A DNA stretch of 64,000 nt, from the NCBI GenBank assembly GCA_910589415.1, contig OU342631.1, positions 14,012,001 to 14,076,000 on the forward strand, read 5' to 3'. The notes beneath the pieces are model-generated. The model worked only from the letters and a program-made list of their open reading frames with translations, made no database searches and was not told the DNA's origin. This stretch comes from Malachius bipustulatus. Its lineage: Eukaryota > Arthropoda > Insecta > Coleoptera > Melyridae. Numbering within the stretch: the first letter of the stretch is position 1; every line of letters begins with the position of its first letter. The position numbers and the translations under genes were made by a program. Below are positions 1-12,750 of this stretch, piece after piece.

Positions 1-1951
1 GGGATTTACTTTGCGTATAAGTGCCCATTTTATAATCTTAAATAACGAGCTGTCCCTTTACTATGTTGTTTTGGTACTCCTTGTAGAGGGCATAAGCAAA
101 ACGTAGGGACGGTAGCCAACTCACAAACTCGTCTTTAAAAACGTCCATCATTTCTCATGGTAAACAGTCCACGCTCTCATCTACAATCTGGATGGTCTAG
201 AAAGACTTCCATTGCTGCAGTTGTTTCTTGTCCCCGTTATTCCAAGCAATGCCTGAATCTTTGTCCACAATACCAAAGATGCATATAACAACATTGGTCT
301 AATCACTCTGGTGTACGCCCAGTGCAGTGCCCAGTATCCTTCCAAACAATATTTAAAAATCTCTTTCTCTCTCTCTCTCTTCCACTCTCTCTCTGTCTCT
401 CTCTTTCTTAAAGTTCTATTTTCTAAACTTATGTGCCTCGTAGCAGCTTACCAGATGATCTATGTTCAAACTGAGGAGCTATTTCTCCTGGTTCCTTTAA
501 TTTTTTCAAATATTCACTCAGATCAGATTTCTCTCGATTCCAGACGGCAGCGGCATTGCCAACTGATGGATGCACTTCAATACTTGTTCTTTATTTTCAA
601 AGTTTTTGTATTTCTTGGATAGATGCCTACCCAGTTTATTTATTATGAATATTTTAGAAGTTTTCGACGAGATTTTCTTGCTTAAATCGTTGATCCAGAG
701 CAGGTTACAACTGGCTTACCTCACGACAGCAGGTTCAGTTTCCAAGACTTTTTTTTCCAGTTTTCCACTTTGGTAGTGATTCAGTGGCTGCAAAAACGAA
801 CCTTAATAAAAGTTCCACCAATTTGAGAGGACTCGACTTTTTCTTTTAATTTTTACGAAGTTTTTGTTAAACAATGGGTGAGTCCTGGTAGTGCCAATAC
901 TGCAACTCATCTCCTTTTTTCCCTCCAAATCCGTCTGATTCAAGATCGCTGGAAGCACCTCGGCCTTCTGGACTTATTGTAGGTACTTCTCTCATCTTAT
1001 TAGTAAAACATTTAATTTTTTGCCAGCAACTATGCTCTGTGATGATATCTTTACTCCAAAAGAAAAATACTTAATGGATTTAAAAATATCTGCCTAATAG
1101 GTTGAAAAACGCTAAAGTATAAAAGCACCAGAACATAAAAAGTTAAATTTTCCTCCCCCTTCAGTGCCCTTAGTGAGGGTCTCCATCACGTCCTCATATC
1201 TAGTCAAAAATGTGGTAATGTTTGGAAAATGAAACATTGATAAGTGAATTGTTTTAAACATTTTATTAGTTATAAGTAATTCAAATATATTAACATGTAA
1301 TAGTCAATTATAAACTCATTGGTCCCAGTATAAAAACGATAGAAAATTGTAAAAAAATAAATCTTATTCTATTGATCGGTGACGAGGAAATAACAATGTG
1401 AAGTACGGTTATCCATTGATTTTAGAAGTGCCACAACTCTCATCATCAACTTTACTCAACTCTCTAAAAATGCTTTAGAGAGTTAAATGGGCTTATAAAT
1501 GCTCTTTTGAGGAAAGGCTAGAAAGGCTAGACTTAGTTCTTCTTGAGTTGTGATACTTTTAGACAAGACCTCTAGTTAGGTAACTATTATTGTGAGCTTT
1601 ATAATAATTATAATAATAATATAAGGATCAATTTCCTATGGGATTAAAGATTGAAGTAATGGTGCTGGTGCTAGTGGGCAAAGGATTTTTTTAAATTAAT
1701 GACTAGTCATATCTACCTTCCAAGGAAATTGTTCCTATTTGTGTATGGATATTTTAATAACCGTATAGCAACCGCTAAAAGTATTATGTATATAAATGAG
1801 ATGAAGCATAAAGTTCATGAGAAGTGATATGAAATTAAAACGATATTGAAATACATGTTACCTATTCAAAATAAATTGATAAATATTTACAAAAATAAAT
1901 AATGGAATATGTAAATAAATAAATAAATTAATTAATTAATTAATTAATTAA
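1..1951. other. Gene-poor sequence downstream of the DUSP gene
   Basis: No coding region could be supported here. Short open frames on both strands have low-complexity or unrelated translations. The stretch holds a CT-rich tract (about 360-412) and AT-rich DNA. On the minus strand it is the 3' flank of the DUSP gene. An AATAAA-type signal for that gene appears as TTTATT near 1260-1266, about 690 bases past the stop codon, so it is only a candidate polyadenylation signal. Confidence 0.5.
360..412 (+). repeat. (CT)n microsatellite tract
   Basis: An almost pure pyrimidine CT/CTTT run interrupted by a few other bases. It makes an artificial Ser/Leu/Phe-rich open frame on the plus strand. Confidence 0.8.
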
Positions 1952-1961
1952 TTAATTAATA
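1919..1961. repeat. (ATTA)n microsatellite at the 3' end of the DUSP coding region
   Basis: About ten ATTA units follow a short AAAT run. The TAA stop codon of the minus-strand DUSP frame (1952-1954) lies inside this microsatellite, and the last residues (Ile, Asn) are also read from it or from its edge. Confidence 0.9.
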
Positions 1962-2299
1962 GTACAATTCTCTTTATGTCTTTCAGTTTGTCCTAACCTT
2001 TTCCTAAAATCACTAACCAGTCGGTATTCACAATCATACACATCAGGAATTTCCATCCTGACAAAGTCATTGTACACCATCTTGACACTATTTTTTCCGT
2101 AAAGGTTTTCTTCGTATTCTATGAGCTGCTTGAAGAAACCGCAATTTGGCCTAATTTTCGATCTCTTCGACTTTACGTAATCGTAAGCCTTCCGGAGAGT
2201 CATGTTCTGGTGTTTCATTAAATAGGCTAGGCAGATACTCGCAGATCTGCTCACTCCTGCTAGACAGTACACCAAACAGTTACCACCTGAGGTTGATAC
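1952..2299 (-). CDS. Dual-specificity phosphatase, terminal coding exon (exon 3 of 3), catalytic loop
   Basis: Encodes residues 139-253 of a 253-residue protein-tyrosine/dual-specificity phosphatase resembling the small atypical DUSPs (DUSP14/18/21 type). A TTTTTTGCAG acceptor (minus strand) precedes the exon, and exon 2 ends in phase 0, so the join is in frame. The P-loop reads LVYCLAGVSRSA, with catalytic Cys150 and phosphate-binding Arg156. The next stretch, ICLAYLMKHQNMTLRKAYDYVKSKR, is the usual helix of this family (shown in part by AYLMKHQNMTLRKAYDYVK). Oddity: the family signature HCxxGxSR has Tyr149 in place of His, while Cys, Gly and Arg are kept, so activity may persist but the Cys pKa could differ. 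The protein probably acts in the cytoplasm on phosphotyrosine/phosphothreonine substrates. The stop lies in an ATTA microsatellite. Confidence 0.85.
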   Translation of the reverse strand, partial: VSTSGGNCLVYCLAGVSRSASICLAYLMKHQNMTLRKAYDYVKSKRSKIRPNCGFFKQLIEYEENLYGKNSVKMVYNDFVRMEIPDVYDCEYRLVSDFRKRLGQTERHKENCTIN

Positions 2300-3711
2300 C
2301 TGCAAAAAAATAATTAATTAAAATAATTGCTTTTTAAAAGAAAGTCGTAGGTAACATAGAAGCCCCCCACTCACAGGACTTGAAGCAGAGCAAGGACAAC
2401 TTGATCCTTGAGATTTCTCGACTTAAAAATTTAAGCCAAAAAGGCTGTTATTTATTGAAATCAAGGAAAATTGTTGCTTTAATGAGCGCACCCCGATCCT
2501 GGAGAGTTGAAAATTAGGTTTCTCTAAATTTAGTCAATCGCTTAGGTACATGTTCCTAAATGGCGATGTGAGTGGGCATAGAAAGAGAAAGGAATTTTCA
2601 ACATCGCAGGTGATATTTTTCAACTCAGGTATTTATTTGAAAAAATGCCAATGACGCGGCTACAATCACAGACTTGTAAACAGTGCGATTAATACGTCAC
2701 GAAATGTGTTACGTTTTAAAAAAGAAATTTCCACGAACTCATTCATTTATAAAGGAGAAGAATTCTGCAACATCCGTTAGAAGATAAAAGTTACGACCAT
2801 CTGACCTAAAACCGTTTGTTTTATCCACAAATAAAACCTGGACATTGGACTGGAATGTGGAATGCATCATTGAGAGTTGAGGTCTAATTGATTTGAAACT
2901 TTAAATTGACAACTTTATTTTTACTCTCATTAGAAACTATAGAGGAAGATTAATTAACAATGCTTGTAGACTCAAATTAACTAATAAGTAGTAGCTAAAA
3001 TAGAACTATTCATTTCAAAGGTAATTGGTTGAATTGATGCAGTTGTTAATAATATTTCGCGACTTATTACAGCGCCGTTTTGGGCTCCAAGACTTATAGC
3101 CTTGGTATTTTGGTTATTTCAGAACACGCTTCTTTTATTATTGACACAAATGACCGAGGCTGCCTCTCATGATCCCTGTAGAGGCCTTCTAAAACACCTC
3201 ACCTTGAATATAATCAGACATCTGGCAGAGAATGATTGATAATGTAATAGAGTTTTAAGTCAGTAGTGAACAGCAGACAATCGAAAATTCACTCATCAAA
3301 ATAAATGTTTGCATAAACATCAAAACAGCAAGCTACCTTGCAGAGTTTGATATAATTTTATAAGTAACTGGTGCTTATTGTCTACTAGCACAGGTTAATT
3401 TCAAAGGAAGAAGGTCTAGTTTCTTGGGCTTCCCATTCTCCCATTTTCTTTCCAGCTAACTCACCACTTTTTGCTATATTTGATTCACACCTGACCATAA
3501 ATTTTGAGCTTATGCTAATAACGCCAAACCAAGAAAACTACAATAGTGTTCTCTTGCAACAAAGGCAACCATCAAATACTACCCCCATGAGACAAGCATG
3601 ATGAAAAGAGGTCAATCAAATAACCATTCAGTATATTTTGAGCTTTTTCTCAGTGAAAGCTCTGGTCAAGAAGGCATGTTGGATCTTCTGACATTCATCT
3701 TTTAACCTGGT

Positions 3712-4784
3712 TACCCAGGCAGCAAGGAATGTTCACTGAATGTTCCCTAAATGTTCACCGAACATTAAACATTGCTCTAATGTTAAACAGACTTTCCGAA
3801 TATTCAGGCAACGTTCAGATTCTAATGTTCGTTTTCAGACCTTGAATAAACATTCATTGAACATTAGATACTGAACATTCAAAATGCAATGTTTAATTAA
3901 CATTCATACAATGTTTAAGATGAAATGTTTATTGCACGCAATTATATACAGGTACACTGACATCAGGTAAATAACATATACAAAAAAAAATTGGAAAATC
4001 ACATGCTGAAACGAAAATATTTGGCTTAAAAATTGATAAAAACCAGAATTATATTATTATAATTATTACAACGAGGTGTTGCGCGCGCAGCTCTCTTGTC
4101 TATTTCATTCCCAGTCCCAGTACTCTCTTGTCTTGTGTTCAATTCAATATGTCCGTTATTCTTGGCATTTCATCTTGTTTTTCTAAACTATGAATATACC
4201 TATGTATAGGTATAAAAGTCACAATAAATTATCAGCAAGCTAAGTATTTTATGCTTGGCTGGTCGGAGAGAGAAGGTGCAGAGAGTGATGCAAACTAATC
4301 TGCTAATTCTTCATCCCAGGTATTATAGGTAAGTGATGTAGACAGGAAGAAGAAAAACAACACGGAAGAGCAAATGTGACCTTATAATAATAATAATAAT
4401 AATAATTTATATTGTTCACTGATGGATTGATAAATGGAATACACCTACATAGTAAGTATTATTTTTTTCAGCTTTTCAGCTCCATATAGGTAATACAATT
4501 CTTATTGATGATCAGTTTGATAAAAAAAAAAACAAACATTCACTCAACATTTAAAACTAATATTCATTGAATGTTTACGAATCTGTCGTTTTTCACATTG
4601 GCTGAATGTTCATTTTTGAATGTTCAGTAAACATTCATTTATAAATGTTCACTAAAGCTTAAATCTGAACATTCACTGAACATTTAAAACTAACCTTCAT
4701 TGAATGTTCACGAATCTGTCGTTTCTAACATTGGCTGAATGTTCATTTTTAACATTCAGTGAATGTTCGATTGCTGCCTGGGTA
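3712..4784. mobile_element. Non-autonomous DNA transposon with TACCCAGGCAGCAA termini and AACATTCA motif arrays
   Basis: The left end reads TACCCAGGCAGCAA and the right end TTGCTGCCTGGGTA, an inverted match of about 14 bases. Next to both ends are dense repeats of a short motif in both orientations (AATGTTCACTGAATGTTC-like): about 3728-3935 on the left and 4535-4770 on the right. The middle is unrelated AT-rich DNA with an AAT microsatellite (4386-4407). No coding region. Arrays of short subterminal motifs are typical of some cut-and-paste transposons, where they bind transposase. The superfamily is not certain. Confidence 0.75.
4386..4407. repeat. (AAT)n microsatellite
   Basis: About seven AAT units inside the 3712-4784 element. 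Confidence 0.85.
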
Positions 4785-6292
4785 GCTAGTTACTTAGATA
4801 GGAAGGATAGGATAGTTAAGTAGGTAGTTAGATAGTTAAGTTGTAATACCCTAAAAAAGTTTCAAGGGGTTTTCCAATCAGGTCTTGAGAAATTAGAGTC
4901 CTATGAAAATATTTTAAATAGTTCGGGCATCCTAATGAATGGGAGATCATCTAGACGCCACATTAAAAGCTCCTCAAACATTCCGAGAGGTTACTTGAGA
5001 TCAGATAAGTTAAGAAGAGGCTTGATTCGAGTGGGATTATTATATCTTATAGTACCTAACTGAATCCTAAAATATCGAAAGCTTAATCGTGTTGTACAGT
5101 TTATTACGTTTGGCAAAGAAAAAGTGCCAAAACAAGAGCCCGTTATTACGGTTTGGCATGAAGTTTACCTATGTAAACATGGCAGAAAGAGCCAGGAAAT
5201 GAGTAATAAAGACAACTTTTCCCCTCTAGCTGCCAAATGAGCTTACGAGCTCCATATGTAACATTTTATAGGAGTTGTATATTCTTTAAGTGCACGAGAT
5301 TTGTATATGTAACCGTTCTCTATTATTGTGGAATGCATGCATGGCAAAGTTTAAAATAGAAGACCGTGATTCACATTTCATCTATTTCTGAAAAGCGTCT
5401 CTAAAAGATAACATTCTTCTCATTAAAAGCACCTCTGGAATGCCAGGAACTCCAACCAATTTAGCTTAACATTTCAGCGCCTAGTTATACATAATATGAA
5501 GTTCTGGTTCTGGATAACATTCTTTGGATAAAACGTACCTATTGCTTGGATATTGTGTTTCAGTTTATTGTTTTTATTAATATTTTGTCTTGGATTGAGC
5601 TCAGCGTTGATTATTTTGTTTCCAGAAGATATTAGTGTGTTATTTTTACGGGAAGTGATTATCAATTTATAAGTAGAAAGGTATCTCGATGAGCTAAAAT
5701 GAGTTCTTTAGCATTTCTGAGGAATTTTCTCGTTTCTAAAAATGTAATAGACATTAACCTTGATTACGTCCGTGATTGTGAGCTATTTATGTACACGTCA
5801 TTGTATTTAAACACAAATTAAAACGACTCGTCGAGGTATTTTGAGTAATTACCGAATTGACGTCTGGGCTTATGCCAGAAATAATTTTTTCATTGATATA
5901 ATTATTCATGTCGAGGTAAACTTGTTCAAATTAAAGGTAGGTATGTAGAAAAAAAAATTGACTAAAATTATGGCTTGATGGCACCTACTAGACTCAAAAA
6001 AATTTCAAGGATGCACGGGTTAATAGCGCTGTAGTCCTGAGATGTTTATTGAAAGATTTTATGGCTAGACTGGAAATTTGGCAAGTCTTGCTAGAGGTCA
6101 AAATTTTACTGAAGTTTACCTATACTAACTGAAGGCCTGTGAACTTGGCACCACTATTTATTATACTCTAATGTTATCAAAGTTTCTTATTTATAATAAC
6201 AGTGAAGTGCCCAATGTCAATATAAAACTTATAAGGTGTCGTTCTTTATTAAATAAACCTTTTTTATGTTATTTTAGAATAAAATTATTTAC

Positions 6293-6599
6293 CTCGTGTA
6301 TTAAATCTGCAGCTTCATCAAAGTAGCTGAATATTCTACAACTCCCCGAGTCCATAACTGGAACTTTATGATAAATAACTTCGGTGTCTCCCAGGGGCGT
6401 ATCAGATAATTCCGGTGCGGCATTTATGATGCATGAAATGTTGCGTGCTTTCAGGACACTGGGTGTGACCGCAAACGCTGAACACAGGATTAGATTTTCA
6501 GTCAATTCCGATAAATCATTGTTGTATCTGGTACTGGTGCTGGTGCTGGTGCTGGTGCTGGTGGTACCATGAACCGCACGCGACTTCTCGTTATTTCGG
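6293..6599 (-). CDS. Dual-specificity phosphatase, exon 2 of 3
   Basis: Encodes residues 36-138. The acceptor is a T-run followed by ACAG (minus strand, AG at 6601-6600) and the donor is GAG|GTAAAT (GT at 6292-6291). Exon 1 leaves two bases (AG) and this exon begins with C, giving Ser36. The region holds the N-terminal half of the DSP fold: a strand-rich stretch with NISCIINAAPEL, then YHKVPVMDSGSC, where Asp119 sits at the position of the general acid, followed by the helix FSYFDEAADLIHE. A (Thr-Ser)n tract near residues 48-59 is encoded by a GGTGCT-type repeat and looks length-variable. It lies in the poorly conserved N-terminus, so it is probably tolerated. Confidence 0.82.
6530..6568 (-). 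repeat. Coding hexanucleotide repeat (Thr-Ser tract of the DUSP)
   Basis: TGGTGC/GGTGCT units repeat five to six times on the plus strand. The minus-strand reading is alternating Thr and Ser codons inside DUSP exon 2. The opposite strand gives a Val-Leu repeat frame that is only a shadow. Confidence 0.85.
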
Positions 6600-7817
6600 C
6601 TGTAAAAAAAAATATTTTTATCAGTTAATTTATGGCATGCACCGATATAGAGAGCGCTGGAAAAGGTAACGGGCCAATTTTGTTGTTTGGATGAAAACAG
6701 ACAAAAAATTGTGTGGGATGGATTAATAAATTTCGTCAATGTCTTTGACCTATATAAGTCTCTTGTTTTTGAGCAATGATTTAGGATTTTGTCATAATAT
6801 GAAGAACATTATTGAGTTATTTTTAGATGTTGTTGTTTATATGGAATGCCAAATATCTATTTTAAGTAATAAGTATACCACCAAAATTAAATCCTACTTT
6901 CACGGTTACTTTTTTTGATGATATTTACCAGGCATAAAATTCTGAAGAGTGCGGAAAAGCTTATGAGAGTTTCATGATTTGCGAGGTCAGTTATGTCAGC
7001 AAATTTTCACTAATAAGATTTCGAAAAAATAATTTTTTAATGTTACCTTCAAGCTGGTTCCTAGTGATTTTTTTTTATTTCCACACAATGACGAAAACGA
7101 ATTTATCTAAAATTTGCATCCGTAAATCACTTCAACAATGAGACTAAGTATTCCTACTTGAAAAAATGCAGACCTAATAAATTTATAGAAAAATAGTTTA
7201 AAAAGAAACATTAATTCGATTACGATAAAGGATAAAGGATGTGGAGAAAAATTTTACAGTCACCGGTTTTTAGACTTAAATTACGTCTTGCAATTCAAAA
7301 TTTTTGTATTTCTTATACTCTTCATAAATCGAGATATGTTTATAAACGCAAAAGATCTTGAAACCAGGCCAATACTTTATCAAGACAATTTTTTCAGCAT
7401 CAAAACATTTTTTATTTTAAGCCCACAGTAAACAAAAGTCGTTTTAATAATTGGCAAACAATTTGAGGACCCTCTGTATACCTAATAAATTACTAATTTC
7501 TTAAATAAACTTTTTAAAACAACTGTTCTCGCTTGGAACTAACATCAAAAACCTAATAGTTCTCATCATAATGGTTTTATTACAGAGCGACACTTATTTT
7601 TTTAGTTATAGACACTTATTTATTACAGAGCGATGATACTTTTCGTAAAAAAAATCATCGAGGTGCTCACTTTAATGTGCTACAATTTTTTAAAGCCAGG
7701 ACCGTATAACTTACTGATTTATATTCCTTTAAAAATGAACTTTTAAATTTGTTTTTGATCCTTAGAAGCGAATACAATTATTATTATTAAATAATTGCCA
7801 CACATTTTCGTTACCGC

Positions 7818-8437
7818 TGTATAAGAAAATGTATAAGAAAGAAAAACATTTAGAACGGCTGATTATTTGACTGTAACTCTAAAAAAAAATTATTACAATC
7901 GTCACCATGAGTTTTTTGCAAAAAAAAATCTTCACAATTTGTGACATTCACAAACCAAAAATTTTTCATGATTTTGAAAAATTGTTGAAACTAAGTCAAT
8001 ATTACTAGCCAAGACATTATTGCGAAGAAAACAGAAAATAACTTTAAAAAAATGTTCAGAAGGGCTGATTATTTGGGTTAAACTCAAAACAAAAAATTAC
8101 AGTCGTCACCATGAGACTTTTTTACAAAAAAATAATCTTCAAAATTAGTGACATCCCTCATAAACCAAAAATTGTTCTTGATTTTGTAAAATTATGAAAA
8201 TTAGGTCAATGTTACGAACCAAAATAACGTACTCTAAAGAAAATAGTAAATTTAATAAAAGAAAATGCTTAGAACGGCGGTCATTTGACTTAAGCTCTAA
8301 AAAATTGATTACAGTCGTCACCATGAGACTTGTTTGCAAAAAATCATCTTCAAGATTGGTGACACTCAATCATGAACCAAAAATTGTTATTGATTTTGTA
8401 AAATTGTTGGAATTAATTCATAATTACTAACCAAGAC
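7818..8437. repeat. Three diverged tandem copies of a ~205 bp repeat
   Basis: The anchor CGTCACCATGAG recurs at about 7900, 8103 and 8316 (spacings about 203 and 213). Each copy also carries a TTAGAACGGC/CAGAAGGGC block before it and an AACCAAAAATTNTTCATGATTTTG-like block after it. The copies differ by substitutions and small indels. It has no coding meaning that I can see and may be a small satellite or an internal transposon repeat. Confidence 0.75.
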
Positions 8438-11400
8438 AATTTATTCTGCAAGTACCTAACCCTTAAATTTAGAGACTTAATTGATTCAAAGTGAACGAAC
8501 GCGGCAAACTGTTTTAGAACCACAGTTTAAAACAATTAAAATTTAGATATACTAACGTCTTAAGAATTGCTCGCTTGGTAAGAAAACAATAAAGCTATTG
8601 TCTTCATATACATTTTAAACATAGTTTTTGAGACATTAAATTTAAGATAAAACTTTGGTTTTTATATTTTAGTAACTATTGACACGTCATTCTTTTAATT
8701 TGGGACCAAATGACGTCAAAAAGTGAAAACTTTCTTCCATTTTTTTTTTTTTTAAATGGCTAAACAGACTTGAAAAATCAATAGAAGCACCGATTTTCTC
8801 GAAAATGTTATAAAATTTACTAATGTTCAATTTTTCATGTGATTTTCCTGTCTCAAAAACTCAAATTAATCGCCTGATCTGTAGGTACTTATAGAGTGTC
8901 CCGTAAGTAATGATCTTATATTTTATGAAAAAATAAACAGCATGGCAAGCAAATTTTTGAAATTTATTCAAAAATGTAAGTAACCTATAAATTAAGATGA
9001 AATTAAAATGATTAGGGATAAAATTAATTTAAATTATTATTTTTTATTTTTTATTTAAACATTTTTTTGTTTATCATGTAAAATACTAAATTGAGATTTG
9101 TAGGTACGATATAGGGAGCCAATTTGTTTCTGATTAAAAAAAAAAAACGAACTTTTATAAGTAAGCTATAATTCAAGATCACGGTCACCCATTCGAGTAT
9201 TGATAACGACGGACGTTGCTTTGCTTCAGTAGTCGGATGAGAGCGGCGTATTTAGTATGGTACCACTGCTCGTGAAGGTCTGTTCAACCAACAGGAACGT
9301 TCGCTAAAGCAGTTTCGTTAAAAAAAAAAAAAACTCTATAATATTTACATTATAATGAAGAAGTACTGAGTTGTTCTATCAAAAATTTATATAACACTTT
9401 TAGAATAATTAGAATAATAATTCCTAATAATCACTACCTACTGGTAGGTAATTAAAACAATAATAATCGCCTAAATTTATTGTTGTCTGCAAGAGTTGTT
9501 ATTAAATTTATCGTTCCCCAAAGCTTTGATGATAGCGATCTATCATTCTTGACCATGACTTTCAGTAGGTAGGTACCTACTCTTTAGAGAAGATCTTGTA
9601 ATAAAATTTAAATTTTTATACCACGATCGTCTTTAAATTGTGACTTAATTTGACAGTTTCATAATCAAAGAACACATTTTGCATAAATATTGTATCATTA
9701 CGCTAATCAAAATTTATGGGAAGCCTGGGGATATTGTAACTATTTATAAGCGAAGACACTTGAACATACAAGGACGTACAGAAAAACAATCAATATTCAA
9801 TATGGTAATGAGACTTTGTCTACCTCTCATAATATTTATATATGTAGCTCTAATTTGGGTTACGGTGTGCTGAGCTGCGTGGTGCAACTATAGATATAAT
9901 CTTCATAAATGTTAAGGACAAATCAACAATAATATAAAAGAAAAGACACATTCGTTATTCTTATGATTTCACTTGAACAATAATTGTTGCCAAAAGCTTC
10001 ATGTAACATTCTTTGGAGCGAAGTTACAGAAGCAAGAGCTTCTGTACTTACTTTTTTTTTTTTACTTAAGCAAATCGAATTCTCAATTTTTTTTATTACT
10101 AATTGAACTCTAATTAGGTATTGTAATTATTGTAGTGGCTAATTGTAATTGTGTACTTTGGTGCCACATTTTGTCGTGAATTTTTACAGCCAAAGGGTCA
10201 ACAATGTGGTATATTTCTTGTGAGATTTTATTTTAATTTACATTTTTATGGTACAACTTTACAACTTTATGGTAGTTATCGTCGGAAATTCCGGATAGTT
10301 CACAAGTGTAGGAAAAGAAAGTAAAAATGGCCGGGGTCGCGATTTTTATAGTTCGTACGTACATTAATTAAATCATCCTTTCTCGCTGCTGTCCTCTGTC
10401 CTATTTTCATTATGTCATCGCCAGCAAATAACCGTTTCCTCTCGCCTTAAGTGATTTTAATTGACCTAGGCTATCATAGAAATGCGCGTCACGCTCCAAC
10501 TTTCTTCCGCATAATGAGATCTTTTCTTTTCGCATGACCCTTCTCTAGACATCTACACACGTTTTAGGTCACTATTCGCTTGTTACGCGGGCTCTATTGA
10601 TTATGGAATCGTCAACAGAACTCGATATTCTAAGTACGGTCACTGGAAAAGAGAGGTCGCTAGCTGTTTCGATTTTGTAAACAACGAAAGTGAATCCTTC
10701 TTGCGTTCTAATTGCTTTAACGCCGTTCGGTTGTTACACAATATGTACCTACTTCCATCTCAAGATTCTCAAAGGATCAATTCTGATGAGAAAATTACAG
10801 CACATTCTAACGATTAATCAATTTTTTCGTTCTAGAAACCTCATCCTCACAATAATCTTTAAAGAATGGTGACACATCGGCTTGAAGCAGTCACTTACAT
10901 CTTTTGTCCATTTCTTTTATTACTAAGAGGTAGGAACATCTTTAACAGAAATGACAATTAATTTCTTGAAAAAAATAAGTAAATCTCAACACTCGACAGT
11001 GAATGTTTTGGGGGAAGAAAGAGCCCCATAAGCGGTTTCCTAGAAATTCCAGTCTGCTATTTTTAGGTCAAGAAAATTATTTTGGAAACAGCGGTTTGTC
11101 ACCACGCAATAAGATTTTTTCTCATCATACTGTGAAAATTGGTTGAGTGATTAAAATCCAATTTTATCTATGAAAAGAATGGAGGGTGCAAAATGTTGAT
11201 AGCCGCATTATAATGGTGTTGGTGCTGGTGTTGCACAAATTAAAACGAGCTGCAGGATCTTGAGAAGATATTCCTTGGATCCTTTGTCAGATAAAATGAA
11301 ATTTAATGAGAGAGCTCTATACCGAATACCCTCCTAATAACCGTGCGTAGATTTATATGAGGTTTATAAATAGCAAAAGCCTGTAAGTAAGGAGGAAATT

Positions 11401-12750
11401 GTTATTAAGTACAAGAATTTGTAGCATTAATTGTTCAAAAAGAATGAAACCTCCTATCTTTTATATACATATAGGTATACAGAGTATAGAACTTCTAGAA
11501 AATTCTATTTACCAGATTTAAAAAGTACATAATTTATTAATATCGCATATACCTTCATATGTACTATACAACTTCCTAATTATTATGATCTTATCAATGT
11601 GCAAACAACAGGTGTTGACTCTCTTCTATATGCGGGCGGCGCTATGAAGTAATGTAATTATGCAACGACTGTGTTCCTATTTCAACTTCATCTCATTAAT
11701 GTCTCTTCTAATAAAAGAAATTCTAACATTTATTTAATATCACCTACGCATAAACTATAATTAAAGCTGGTTTAATTAAACAAATCTGGTTCGTGGCGCC
11801 CGGTTTTCTGTTTTGTGGGCAAGGTTGAATCTATTCGGATTAATATATTATATTAAAGTGCTATTTAATTCGGTCTATTAACTCTATTATTTAATTTGAT
11901 TCCTGGTTGTGTTCCGCTCGATCAATCGAAAACAATCAAGCAGTGGGATTCTTATTTAATTGAGCTTAGAAGACTGGATCGGTCATCTCACTCTGAAGTT
12001 AAAAATATTTGTTTTCATTCTATTTAATTGGTTGACGTTATAAATTATAATATCAGCTTCTATTCCCGCTTTACGCACCTGGATACATTGCCAGTTGATG
12101 GGTATAGTTGACACAAACAAATTAATTAGATAAACATTTTCAGGTTGACGCATGAAGATAACTTTGTTTTGAGAATGATAAAATTGGTTTATATTATTAT
12201 TGAATTACCTATTGGTAAAAATCAGGAAATAATGATCCGCCACTGACAATAATGTCTTTTAAGTAAGTGTATTTATATCTCGCTCCTGGTAGTATTGATT
12301 GGCCTAGAATACATAATAATTGAGGTGCAGATCCAGTTATGAAAGCATTATTTTTATTTTACATCAAACAATGACGTATTACCGATTACGTAATAATTGT
12401 GTTAGTATGAATAATAATTCTTGTCCCGGTCAGTTTTATAGGTTAAACTATTTTTTCTTAAATTTCATGAAAAAGTCAGTAGATGTACCTAAAGAGATGC
12501 ATTTAGAAGAATTTTCGAGAATTGATCCATAAACAATCCCTTTTTTGTCTATTATTAGAAATCTGTTGGAATTTAAAGAAAAAATAAACTACCAGTATTT
12601 TGGGTGTTTAAATTTATCATTATAACTGGAAATCCAAAACATCGTAAATTCTGTCTTTACGCTGTAACGAAGTTGTAAAACCAATTTAGCTTTAAAACCT
12701 TTTCTTCAAGTTCTTAATCAAATTTTGGTATAAAACTAGTGTAAAAGTTA

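Larger units (their letters stand above)
2300..6292 (-). other. DUSP intron 2
   Basis: A 4 kb intron between catalytic exons. It contains the TIR element at 3712-4784. Otherwise it is AT-rich and no gene was seen. Confidence 0.7.

Noticed and set aside
311..776. Overlapping Ser/Phe/Leu-rich frames near the left edge
   Set aside because: They arise from a CT microsatellite and AT-rich DNA; no domain or splice context.
6384..6572. Plus-strand frame ending in a Val-Leu repeat
   Set aside because: It is the antisense of DUSP exon 2; the Val-Leu run is the complement of the Thr-Ser hexanucleotide repeat.
7818..8437. Regularly spaced repeats considered as a CRISPR-like array
   Set aside because: Units are ~205 bases, diverged along their whole length, and the genome is eukaryotic; no repeat-spacer structure.
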